Positions 33,973 to 43,854 of a DNA stretch of 64,000 nt are shown here, one piece after another. A model generated the notes under the pieces. That model had not been told where the DNA came from, searched no databases, and worked only from the letters and a program-made list of their open reading frames with translations. The stretch lies in the NCBI GenBank assembly GCA_911728435.2, contig OU452198.1, positions 23,532,001-23,596,000 on the forward strand. Direction: 5' to 3'. The stretch is from Apoderus coryli (taxonomy: Eukaryota; Arthropoda; Insecta; Coleoptera; Attelabidae). A program made the position numbers and the translations under genes. Within the stretch, counting starts at the first letter, position 1. Each line of letters opens with the position of its first letter.

Positions 33973-34164
33973 TTAATATTTTCGAATTTTTAAACCAATG
34001 GATTGAAGGAATGTTCGATTTTTTTTAGTAATGACACAACCGGAACCGTTGCTGTTGTAATTACTACTACTGCTTAACATCTCTTTCTTCCTCTTTTTTA
34101 TATAAACATCATTCTTTACATTTGTATTGTGGTGTTTAATCACATTATTGTAAACAAACCCCAT
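33973..34164 (-). CDS. Small basic protein between penton-like and capsid genes
   Basis: 63 codons from an ATG, ending 2 bp before the capsid start. The protein is basic and Ser/Asn-rich, with a C-terminal KKNRTFLQSIGLKIRKY segment. A short basic protein of this style in this position fits the virion module, but I do not know its function. It could be a DNA-binding or scaffold-type protein. Confidence 0.5.
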   Translation of the reverse strand: MGFVYNNVIKHHNTNVKNDVYIKKRKKEMLSSSSNYNSNGSGCVITKKNRTFLQSIGLKIRKY

Positions 34165-34191
34165 TGATGATATTATGTATTATTATTATTT

Positions 34192-34944
34192 TTAATCGAG
34201 CACTTTAAGTTCTAATTTCACAATAATTTTTTCACCGCGAAAATTTATTAGTCGACCTGTGTCATCCAAAATTCTTATTGTAATATTTTCAATTGACTGA
34301 CGTCCCAATGGTTTAACTGGCATATATATAATATGTTGCGGTTCCTTTGTTAATCTATATCCAGGCTCGACGTCAATATCGAAATCAAACAGTGTGTGTG
34401 ATTCAATATCGTTAAAAAATGCGCCACTGATTACATTGCAATGTACTGATATGATCCGGACTCTCATAATATCAACCGGTAAAGTTGATTCGACCAATGT
34501 ATTCGATAGTAAAATTGTTTTTTCAAATCCTAATAGCGAGCCAATAGAATTGTCGGCTGTGAAATCGATATCGTAAATAGACCATAATTCACATTTCAAA
34601 GTGTTTGAATTGGGATACAAAAGAAATATTTGTTTATATTCGTCCTCGCTGAAATTGTGTAAACCCATTAACATTAACAATTTTTTATATATTTCACCGA
34701 TCTCATACGTCCCAGGTGGTATGAATACATTAATATAATCAACATCACTTTTATGCTTCTTATATGTGAATTTATTATTTTTTTCATCCACATTTAAAAT
34801 AGAGTTATATGAATAAAAGGCAATTAATCCTAATCCATATCGTCTAGAGGTATCCAATTCAATTGGTGGATAATAATCTGCAGACAACTCACTAGATGTT
34901 CCAGACAACAGAAACGTTCTCGACATGACTGGGAAATAAATCAA
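34192..34944 (-). CDS. Penton-like minor capsid protein
   Basis: A 250-codon frame. The likelier start is the internal Met at 34926 (MSRTFLLSGTSSELSADYYP), because the family normally begins close to the SGTSS motif. Recognisable segments are PPIELDTSRRYGLGL, INVFIPPGTYEI, IDFTADNSIGSLLGF and ITIRILDDTGRLINFRGE. This pattern belongs to proteins abundant in arthropod genomes that I associate with single jelly-roll penton proteins of Polinton/adintovirus-type elements. No stop or frameshift is visible, so the reading frame is intact. It lies between the 63-residue and 127-residue genes on the same strand. Confidence 0.65.
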   Translation of the reverse strand: MIYFPVMSRTFLLSGTSSELSADYYPPIELDTSRRYGLGLIAFYSYNSILNVDEKNNKFTYKKHKSDVDYINVFIPPGTYEIGEIYKKLLMLMGLHNFSEDEYKQIFLLYPNSNTLKCELWSIYDIDFTADNSIGSLLGFEKTILLSNTLVESTLPVDIMRVRIISVHCNVISGAFFNDIESHTLFDFDIDVEPGYRLTKEPQHIIYMPVKPLGRQSIENITIRILDDTGRLINFRGEKIIVKLELKVLD

Positions 34945-34959
34945 ACTGAAATATTGCTT

Positions 34960-35343
34960 TTATTGCGACCAGCAACAGAATAGATGTAGTTTTTTCTTTT
35001 TATGTGCCACTTTCTCCAAGTCAATTTCTCTAATATTACAAGAAACACAGAATATTTTTCTAGGAAATGGGCCGTCTATTTCGTCACCGCTAGCATTATT
35101 CGTCACATAATGTTCCATAAAATAAAAATATTTATTAATATCGTTGTCTTCACGTAAATGTTTAGGAAGTTTGTCCCAAACCAATGCGATTTCCTTTGAA
35201 GCACATGCAATCAAAACCTCTTTAGGCATATCAGCAAGTTGTTTTTCATTCATTTTTATCAAACTACCCAATTGTGAGTAAGCACGTAAAGACTGAGCCA
35301 TTTTTTTTATGTCATTACGACTCATTTCCTGTATAGAATCCAT
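34960..35343 (-). CDS. Unknown 127-residue protein of the virion module
   Basis: ATG at 35343. The N-terminal half is helical and charged (MSRNDIKKMAQSLRAYSQLG); the C-terminal half has a CVSCNIRE cysteine pair followed by a basic stretch. It overlaps the protease gene by 29 bp in another frame and ends 15 bp before the penton-like gene, as expected for compact viral gene order. I do not recognise a characterised domain. The Cys pair could bind zinc. Confidence 0.55.
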   Translation of the reverse strand: MDSIQEMSRNDIKKMAQSLRAYSQLGSLIKMNEKQLADMPKEVLIACASKEIALVWDKLPKHLREDNDINKYFYFMEHYVTNNASGDEIDGPFPRKIFCVSCNIREIDLEKVAHKKKKLHLFCCWSQ

Positions 35344-35722
35344 CGTGATTGAGAAACTTCAAACATAGATGCCCACACCACACCGTATTAAAATCTTGAT
35401 CACAATTGTAATTATAATATATTTTAAGAAGAGTATGTGAAATATTTTTTGTAAAATAATGTATTAACTCTTGAGGCGGTGGTAAATTACCAAAACTATC
35501 ATAATAGTTAACTATATTACCGCGTTTTTTATATGCTACCCAATGTGTGCCTCTACCACTATTGCTATCTAGATTTACAATTGCACATTCTTTATATAGT
35601 GGACCTGCTTTATTCAAATTATTGCGACTATAAACACCGCGAAAATTTTTTATATTTAATCTATTAACATATTTTATAATGTCAAGATTTGATAGAGGTC
35701 TTCGTGGTAGAGGGTTTACAAG
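35315..35722 (-). CDS. Adenovirus-type (C5) cysteine protease-like protein
   Basis: Core segments in order: SNLDIIKYVNRLNIKNFRG, a RGTHWVAY motif with the catalytic-type His, YYDSFGNLPPP, and CGHLCLKFL with the catalytic-type Cys. This is the His...Asp...Cys layout of Ulp1/adenain proteases that process virion proteins in adenoviruses and Polintons. No ATG is evident: the frame is open back into the end of the pX-like gene, so the start is uncertain. A TTG at 35617 would remove the N-terminal part. About 135 residues, short for the family but complete over the catalytic motifs. Confidence 0.7.
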   Translation of the reverse strand, partial: LVNPLPRRPLSNLDIIKYVNRLNIKNFRGVYSRNNLNKAGPLYKECAIVNLDSNSGRGTHWVAYKKRGNIVNYYDSFGNLPPPQELIHYFTKNISHTLLKIYYNYNCDQDFNTVWCGHLCLKFLNHDGFYTGNES

Positions 35723-36225
35723 TTTTTTTGATTTTTTAAATATAATCCAAATCCATTGCGGTGTTTTTTGAGTAGTAATCCACTTCCAACGATTGTCGGA
35801 GCATTTGAGTTATTTCGATGTTTGTTGTTTGTTATCTGCTCCTTTGAATTTTTTGTAGCATTCACAGCTCTTACAATTCCTGCAGCACCACCAGCCAAAC
35901 TACCTAATGCCGACAATCCTGCAAAAATGGGGATCAATGGCAAAACACCTCCAATTTTTGGTATAGATATAATGCGTGGTGTCTTAATTTTTTCTTTTCC
36001 ACCCATGTCTTTAACATATTTTCGAGCACATTTTAACGCTATTTTTGCAACCGATAAAGCATTATTCTTTTTATTTTTCACACAAGTCGTTTTTTTAATA
36101 GATTGTCTAATATTTTTTAAAACACCACCAACAAATGTTATACGTTTTTTATTATTTTTACGTCTATTACAACGGTTTCTTTTACATCCGCTCGTTTTTT
36201 TAGGAGTAACACACGGAGTCCTCAT
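35716..36225 (-). CDS. pX-like minor core protein
   Basis: 169 codons from an ATG at 36225. A very basic N-terminal half (KRNRCNRRKNNKKR), a central hydrophobic Gly/Ala-rich segment (PIFAGLSALGSLAGGAAGIV) and a C-terminal basic end with GLYLKNQKNL. Basic core proteins with such an amphipathic or membrane-active segment occur in adenoviruses and adintoviruses (pX/pVI-like). The frame overlaps the protease frame at its end. The start lies only 2 bp after the stop of the truncated Helitron helicase. Confidence 0.6.
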   Translation of the reverse strand: MRTPCVTPKKTSGCKRNRCNRRKNNKKRITFVGGVLKNIRQSIKKTTCVKNKKNNALSVAKIALKCARKYVKDMGGKEKIKTPRIISIPKIGGVLPLIPIFAGLSALGSLAGGAAGIVRAVNATKNSKEQITNNKHRNNSNAPTIVGSGLLLKKHRNGFGLYLKNQKNL

Positions 36226-36227
36226 AC

Positions 36228-36915
36228 CTAATCCAAGCTTTCTTTTTGTTTTAATAATGTTGTTTTAATAATACATTCTGCTGGAACCACGAATAGACTT
36301 GGTATGGAAGGAGTATTGACAGAAGGTAAAGTGTTGTTTCCCAAGTGTAGCAACCATTCGGAAAATTCTCGTTCTTCTGGACGTGCTCGCACGTTAGTAA
36401 CTAATTGCAATTTGGTAAATGATTGCCACAGAAAGCTGTATTGCAGAGTTTCGGCAACAATCTGTGACCGATATGCGTTAGGCATGACAGGTAATGTTTG
36501 ACGAAAGTCACCAGAAAGTAGGATAACTTTTCCGCCGAATAATTTGTCATTGCCGCATAGATCTTTTAAAACTCTGTTGATGAGTTCTAACGCTAATGGA
36601 GGTATCATTGACATTTCATCAAAAATGATGAGCTTGGCATTTTTGATAGAACGACCGTCTTGACTATTAGCTCGCAGTTCTGGGACAGACGTATCTGTAA
36701 GGGGAACTGGAAGCTTAAAGCAAGAGTGTAAAGTCCTACCTTGTTTCATTAAGCTGGCGCTAATGCCAGTCCAAGATACAGGTATTACGGGAAGTTCTCT
36801 ACCATTCAAATACGTAATTAAACCGTTAAAAACAAAAGTTTTTCCCGCTTCAGCGCAACCAGTGACAGCGAATAAGCGTGGTTCTATATTGTCATTTTCA
36901 ACAGCAGCTATAACT
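36228..36915 (-). pseudogene. Helitron PIF1-type helicase, last exon, truncated
   Basis: The exon opens after an AG at 36916. It reads a P-loop variant GCAEAGKTF (the canonical form has G-x-x-x-x-GK[ST]), then PVIPVSWTGISASLM, a DEMSM Walker-B box in LIIFDEMSMIP, and GGKVILLSGDFRQTLPVMP. This is PIF1/Helitron helicase. The family continues for several hundred more residues. Here it breaks off after VVPAECII and ends in a short foreign tail, two bases before the pX-like gene. The Walker A has Ala where Gly is often found and remains plausible. The helicase would unwind DNA for rolling-circle transposition; this one is incomplete. Confidence 0.85.
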
Positions 36916-37474
36916 CTGAAATGAAAAAAAAAAGTATATGTAAAAGGTTGTTGTTGCATAACTGTTAGGTGACTGAATGTAAAGTGTAATTGCAAAAGTA
37001 CAGAGTAGCTATTTATCTACCAAGGGAATTATAATCTAGTAATGCCCGTGGTGTATCCTTGTAATTTTTCTATGTTTGTAAAAATAATGTCAGAGTCAGA
37101 AATAAATAAAAACTAAAATTGCCAAAAATTGTATTTTAAAAAATTCTTGAAAACGGCTAAAGTTACTTTATTTTTGAAAATTTCATTTGAAAGGTATTTA
37201 AATTGTACAACTTTTTTTTAATTTAACTGGCATTGTAAATTTCACCGTTTCCAAGATTCCAATGATATGCCATTCTTATTTTAGACACAGTATATAATGC
37301 TTGTAAAGTATATCCACTGTTGTTATGGATATGTTAATGAATGTCATTTACAATACAGTATGAAGCAAGAATACAAAAGTTGAAAATAAATGAAAATGTA
37401 ATGTAATTTGTTGAAACTGTACTCGGTAGCATTCGATTATTTATAACATTCAAAAAAAAATTAAAGAAATTTAC
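36916..37474 (-). other. Intron in the Helitron helicase
   Basis: On the minus strand the donor CGACAG/GTAAAT is at 37474 and the acceptor TTTCATTTCAG is at 36916. Splicing keeps the frame (NVFDR to VIAAVEND). 559 bp, A+T-rich. Confidence 0.75.
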
Positions 37475-37914
37475 CTGTCGAAAACGTTGCGCTGATCTTC
37501 ATTTAATTGATCTCGTATTTGAATTTCTGCAAGGAGTTCATCTTAAGGATTTATAGGAACCTCATTTAATTCCAATCTTTCTTGTGGTTCTGGAAGATTG
37601 AAATCAGATAAACGTTTGTTGTTTCTCAACATAATGCTCTGTATAAATGCAAGCGTTTGTTGTTCCGCTCTGTTGTTATTGTAACCGCGATGAATGTAAT
37701 CTTCCATCATACAGTCGCGAAAAACTTCCCACAATTCCAATGGATTAGTTACTTCTCCGAAGATCAAGATGTGAGCAAAAAGTCTTCTAATAACTTTAGG
37801 GACTTGGTGCTCTCGAGCCTCTTGTAATGCTCGGTTCCATTCTTGATCATCGTCAAGAAGTAAACGTGCACGGCAGGCATCCAGGAATGTATCGTACAAA
37901 GTTTCTGCAAGTAT
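37475..37914 (-). pseudogene. Helitron middle exon with one in-frame stop
   Basis: The exon reads TLYDTFLDACRARLLLDDDQ, then REHQVPKVIRRLFAHILIF and LSDFNLPEPQERLELNEVPI, typical of the linker between Rep and helicase in insect Helitrons. A TAA at about 37542 interrupts just before DELLAEIQIRDQLNEDQR, which otherwise continues in frame to the splice donor. It is flanked by introns of 559 bp and 50 bp. Confidence 0.8.
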
Positions 37915-37964
37915 GCATAAAAAAGTTTAGCAGAATGAAATACTTGAAAGAAATAATTCCTTAC

Positions 37965-40602
37965 CATCAACAGTGCGAAGATCTTCGTATGATGTGGCTC
38001 CTCTAAGATGTAATAACAATACTCGGAGATAGTATTGTTCTGTGTTGCGAATGGACACATTGTACATTCTAGCAATCATATTTTCAACGCCTCGTTGACG
38101 TTGTTGCGAACGTTTTTGAGGCGTTTTCCAGACATAATGTTGGGGAATGTCTGGGTAACGGTGTTGGCGAGCGCCAACATCTTCTCGATTCAGTCTAAAC
38201 CAATCTGTAAGCTGTGTTGTTTGATTTCTCTCAACAGCTTGACGTTCATTGGCCCTTTCAAAATGAACAATATTCCTGTGTGGTAAATGCACTGGAAGAC
38301 GATAAACAGTATGTGTTATATCATGAATTTTAAATTGATTAATATGATATGCAGCCTCAGGTGCAGTTAGGTATCTGCCAGCTAAATATGTTTCAGTCTC
38401 GTCATAATTTAGTACGTTGCGTACTTCCAAATGAAGGAGAGCACGGTCAACGCATTTGAAAACATATTTGTGGAGATATTTCACGACCCTAGTATTAGCA
38501 CAAACATCAATATTAATATGTGTTTGATACCTAAGTAAAAGATATCGATTATACGGAACAATCCATTTGTTATCAACAACATGAGTGTTCCTAATGAATG
38601 CTTCCCTACCATTGTTTGGTCTTTTGAAAGTCACTCTATCATGAGGATCAATAGTAGTTTCATCACAAAAGTTCTGGGGATACTTTCGTTTGCAGCGGCC
38701 GTCCTCCATGCAAGAAGCATTAGGATTTTCAGGGCCACATGGAGAGTGTATCATGTGTTTTAAAACCAAGCTAAATAGTTCTGGTTCTAAATCACGATCT
38801 GGAAGTTCAGCAGAAACATCTTGGTCTATCCGATTTGTATCCATCATTTTGTCTTCTGCTCTTAGAGTCAAAACGATATGGGCATGTGGCAGACCCCGCT
38901 TTTGAAATTCTATAGTATAGAACTGACATACTGGTACGCCAAAAATATAGTCATCTAAAATTTCTTTTAGTAACCGATTTAATTTGGTATTGAAAACTCT
39001 TGCTACCAACATAGGATGATTATTAGGATCATCATTTGGAGGAATGTTCTCCACAATCTCTCGCCAATTAGGATTGCAAGTGACTGTAATGAATAATGTT
39101 GGAGTTCCAAATTTACTATTTAGACAGAGACTGTCCTGGGACTACCCACGAATGTGGAAGGCAAAATCATCATTCGGCCGACTTGTTCCGCTTCGTTATC
39201 AACAGCTACTCGATGGAGATAGTCCATGAGTCCCTGGTAATATTCAGCCCGAAGGCGACCCTGATTTTGTTTGATGTATTCAATATTATTTGCTTCTATG
39301 CGAATATATGCAGAAACAATGAATTGTTGGGTCAACTGAGCAGCGTGTTTAAATCGGTCAAATGGATTTTCGTCATTTTCACGCCTGTATGCTAATCGAA
39401 ATGCATAATAGTGACACAATGTCACTCTTGTATTGGCATTCCTGTGACTTAGTTCCAGGGACCACCCAAATTCACCATTTGGAAATAATAATGGAAAAGA
39501 TAAAGGATTTTACCTTGAATCCAAGTGAGATAGCTGGTGAAATAATTCACGCCTACCTGGACCTTCAATTTGATTACGAACGAAAATTCTGAGATTTGAT
39601 GTAGGAGGAAGTTCATTGTTAAACGGATATACAGCGGCTACTTCGTTTACAGTAGGTAAATCGAAACGTCTGTCTCCTCTAACAGCTAACAATTCTAACA
39701 CTACATTTGGAATTTCGTTATTGCGTTGTTGTTCTCGATCGAAAACTTCGTAGCATCATATATCCATTAGCATATGGATTAAATGTACGCATGACATTTT
39801 CCAGGATTTGAATCAAATTGATATTGAGATGATAACGTGGTTGATTGGCTATGCGCATCCAAATAATAAATTGGATCGCGATTGGGCTGTGGATTAGCTA
39901 TATTAACATTTGAATAATGATAATATACTTTCCCTTGTACAGAATATGTGAATGGGCCTGGGTTTCGAAATTCCCTAAGATTTGCCATCATGCTAGCAAA
40001 TTGAAAAGCATTGTTATAGCGAATGGAATTTCTTTTAAATTCTCTAGATAATGGATGACGACCTGTAAATAACTGTTGCAAGACTGGTGGAAACGGCTGT
40101 AGGGCCGGCAGATTATCAACATGAACTTTACCACCTTTACAACATTTATTATAATCTAGTCGAGCGGTACGCTCCATGGAGAAATACAAAGCACCACAAA
40201 TGATGCATTCTCTATCCATAGCTCCAAGATGTAGAGTGTCTGCGTTCCTTTCAAAACCACGCAAATAACCTGGATGAAGTTGTCTTAAATTTCTCAGGCG
40301 ACCCAGGTCAGCCATAAGAACATCGACTTCTTCTTGATATTCAGCCAATCTGTCAGGCAAGTTATTTTGATTTGGGTTGTGAGGATTGTCGTTATTGACA
40401 ATTTCCAAATCAGCAACAACTTCTAATGGAACATTAGGTAAATTGTCGTTGTTGACAATCTCCAATTGTTCAATTTCCATGTCGACAAAATCTTCCAGTG
40501 GAACATTTTGAATTTGAAGGTTGTCGTCATTGGCATTGTGTAATTCCTCAATTTCCGTAGGAATTATTTGTTGACTTTGAATCTCTTCGTCATTACCGTG
40601 AA
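37965..40602 (-). pseudogene. Helitron Rep (HUH) and N-terminal domain, several lesions
   Basis: The exon begins after an AG at 40603. The acidic N-terminus is followed by a Cys-containing segment (ECIICGALYFSMERT), LREFRNPGPFTYSVQGKVYY, the N-terminal Helitron domain, and the HUH signature KRGLPHAHIVLTL (about 38870). Further segments include CMEDGRCKRKYPQNF, YLHKYVFKCVDRA and HRYPDIPQHYVW. The 3' splice donor is at 37964 (DG/GTAAGG). Lesions: frame slips near 39790 and 39740, an in-frame TAA near 39510, and a small deletion with frameshift near 39130. The encoded nuclease would nick and join DNA in rolling-circle transposition. This copy is dead. Confidence 0.88.
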
Positions 40603-40960
40603 CTGAAATAAAATAATATTAAAAATATGTACAAAAAATAAACATATAGTATTTTAAATTGTTTTTTCTTTCGATTTTTAGTATAAAAATTGTTATACTA
40701 TGAAAATTTGTATGATGCAATTCATGTTGAATGTTTGATATTTAAACAAATATAGAGAATTAACAAATTGTTTTTTTTTTAATTAGTACACGGATGTAAT
40801 AGAAAAAAAAATTAATTTGAAGAATATTTTCGCTAATGCAGCAGTGTTAGATATACGTAAAACAACACAACATTGGAATATTAATAATTTTTTTAATTTC
40901 TTTAAATTTCTTGTTAATTTCTGCTTCAAAAACTAATAATTTATTATGGACCTAATGTGA
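40603..40960. other. A+T-rich spacer, probable 5' part of the Helitron
   Basis: An acceptor-like TTATTTCAG ends at 40603, so a 5' intron or leader lies here. No coding signal and no recognisable Helitron 5' terminus. Confidence 0.4.
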
Positions 40961-43136
40961 ATAGTTCTGTAGGAATTTGCCTGTAAACAAAAGTTTGCAA
41001 GTAAATGTTTCTACTTTCAACTGTGTGTTAATTAATACGCATTCTTTACTTACTTGTAAACATTTGTTTAGAGGCAAATTTCTGCAAAACTGTTCACTTT
41101 AGAGACACAAAAAGTCATTACTTTTTTAAGCAAAAATGAACAAGGAATAAAACAAATATATTTAATCCAGTGGCGTAAAAAAATTGGAGGTAGGTAAAAG
41201 TGTCACGAACCCTAATAATATGTCATTGGTTAATTTTTTAAAAAGATGATTTATGTCAAAATATGACTTTTTTAAAAAACATCAGTTCTTAAATTTGAAA
41301 AAAATATTTAAAAAAATTTTTTGAATTATGGCAAAATTTTCGATTTTAAATTAAAATTTTTGACACCTTGTATCTAGACCACTAAGCTCATTAAGGGTAT
41401 AATATGTCGCTATATCAAAATACATGAATTAGCGTGAGTTTTTTGTGGTAGAGCATTGTCGGTCGAATTTAGAACACCCCTGTATAATAAAATATAAAAT
41501 CTCTCAGGGAAATTTGTCTACAGTTAGACAGGGTGGTCCAAAAAAGGGATTAGTTGTTTAGAAATAGGATGTCAAAGGTTCAAATTTAAAATCAAAAATT
41601 TGCCATAATTCTAAAATTCGTTTAAATATTTTTTTCAAATTTAGTGACGATATGTTCTTTAGAAAAGTCATTTTGACATAAATAATATGTTTAAAAAATT
41701 AATCATTGGCATGCAATACTTTTTATGCCACTGGAATAAATATATTTTACTTTCCCGACAAAGGGAAAGAATTGTGAACGCGATAAAAAAAAATTTGACA
41801 TAAACATGGATATAAGCATTTTGAAGTTCCCTGAAACGATTAAGACCATTTTCAGATTGAAGTCTGTCTGTCTGTATGTGTGTCTGTATGTATTCTACCA
41901 CGATAGCGTCCAAACGCTTTAACCGATTGAGCTAGATTTTGGCATATGAGTTTGAGGCAGTCCTAGGATGAAGTTATTAGATTTGATTTTGGTTGAAATC
42001 GCTTAAGTCTTGTGATAGGGGTGGACACAACCACTAAATTTTCATATATCAGTAGGGGTCGAGTGATCATTTTAATGCATTTTTTATCTGCTTTACAGCC
42101 ATAGGTCACTTTTGATATTTGCCTCCATAATTTCCGAGAAAATAGCGTTTAAAATTTCATCAGTGTTGGAATCAATATTCTTATAAGAATATTATATGTA
42201 GGTTCTTGAGTACCTACTTTATAACACATCGATACAGCGTTCGCGTCGCATGCTTATATATATTATGATTGTCCCATATTTTTTATATATTTATGTATAT
42301 AGTTAAGTGTCTGTGATGTATTATGTGACTATGAATAAAACTTGTTGAAAAATTTGAATTTGTTTCGCATGCCGAAGGTTATGGGTTTGAATCGAATATT
42401 TTTCTTTCATTTTTAAGTAAAGTAGGTACTTTGTTACGTTAGTTTATTGGAATTAATGAAAATCATACAATTATAATAATTATTAAAATTCTGTTTCGTT
42501 GTGCAGGTTACATATTTTTAATTACATTAGGTATATCATGTCGGGAAAGTTTTGGGGCGACACAACCGATTTTTTTTATTTATTTTTTGTTAATTTTCTA
42601 TTAATTTTTTCTTAAAAAACTAATAACTTTTTATGTGTTTAACGTGAACAGCTTTGCAGGAATTTGACACTAAACCAAAGTCTGGAATTAAAGGTTCTTA
42701 CTTTCAACTGTGTGTACTTTATTAATAAGCATTCTTTTTACTTGCAGACATTTGTTTAGAGGCAAATTCCTGCATGCCACTGCTAAATTTTTTAAAAAGA
42801 TTATTTATGTCAAAATAAGACTTTTTTAAAGTAAAGTAAAGTTGGTTACTAAATTTGGAAAAAATATTTAAATGACTTTTTGAATTATGGCAAATTTTCG
42901 ATTTTAAATTAAAATCTTTGACACTGTATCTAGACAACTAAGTTCGTTAAGGATATATGTCCCTATATCAAAATACATGAATTAGCGAGAACTTTGTGTG
43001 GTAGAGCATTGTCGGTCGAATTTAGAAACACCCTTAATGGGATTAGTTGTCTCGATACAGGGTGTCAATGGTTCAAATTTAAAATAAAAAATTTGGCATA
43101 ATTCAAAAATTCCTTTAAATATTTTTTCAAGTTTAG
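40961..43136. repeat. Array of nested palindromic repeats (left part)
   Basis: Three modules alternate. P1 (about 125 bp) has ~40-bp arms GCAGGAATTTGCCTCTAAAC and its inverse (40965-41100, 42648-42772). M (30-60 bp) has CAGTGGCRT ends and their inverse (41170-41225, 41692-41730). P2 (430-480 bp) runs from ATGCCACTGGTTAAT to its inverse, with inner inverted words GACACCCTGTATCTAGACAA (41210-41700, 42770-43210). All three can fold on themselves. No gene. Confidence 0.85.
41750..42575. mobile_element. ~825-bp non-autonomous insertion with CTGTCTGTCTGT tract
   Basis: It interrupts the palindromic array between a P2/M end and a P1 module. The ends contain CTTTCCCGACA (41749-41759) and its inverse TGTCGGGAAAG (42540-42550). 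Inside are CTGTCTGTCTGTATGTGTG, a segment (AACGCTTTAACCGATTGAGC) common in dispersed arthropod transposon tails, and a G+C-rich CGTTCGCGTCGCATGC word. No coding capacity. The class is uncertain. Confidence 0.5.
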
Positions 43137-43854
43137 TGACCGATATGTTATTTAAAAAAATCATATTTTAACTTAAATAATCTGTTTAAACAATTAACCA
43201 GTGGCATGCTATATTTTTTATGTCACTGGAATACTTTAATATATTTTATAATTTTTTTTTCTTGTTAATTTTCTGCTAATTTTTGCTTAAAAAACGAATA
43301 AATTTTTATCTTTAAAGTGCTGCTTTGCAGGAATTTGCCTCTAAACAAAAGTTTGCAAGTAAAGGTTGCTACTTTCAACTGTGTATACTTTATTAATAAG
43401 CATTCTTTGCTTGCAGACATTTGTGTAGAGGCAAATTCCTGCAAAACTGTTCATTTTAGACCCATAAAAAGTTATTGCTTTTTTCAGAAAAAATTAACAG
43501 GGAACAAAAAAAGAAACATAAATTTATTCCAGTGGCGTAAAAAATAGAAAGATAAAAAGTGTTACTGACCTCTATAGCATGCCACTGGTAAATTTTTTAA
43601 AAAGATTGTTTATGTCAAAATAAGATTTCTTTAAAGTAAAGTAAAGTTAGTTCAAAGAAATATTTAAAAGACTTTGAATTTTGGCAAATTTTCGATTTTA
43701 AATTAAAATCTTTGACACCCTGTATCTAGACAACTAAGCTTTTTAAGGGTATATGTCCTTATATTAAAATATATGAATTAGCGAGAGCTTTGTGTGGTAG
43801 AGCGTTGTCGGTCGAATTTAGAAACATCCTTAAATGGATTAGTTGTCTAGATAC
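43137..43854. repeat. Palindromic modules M, P1, M and half of P2
   Basis: M at 43200-43232, P1 at 43318-43450, M at 43533-43592 and the left half of P2 up to GTCTAGATAC at 43854, where the 2.3-kb insert begins. The right half of P2 resumes at 46159. Confidence 0.8.

Noticed and set aside
35756..36268. 170-codon plus-strand hydrophobic frame
   Set aside because: Antisense shadow of the pX-like gene; its hydrophobicity comes from the complement of Lys/Asn codons.
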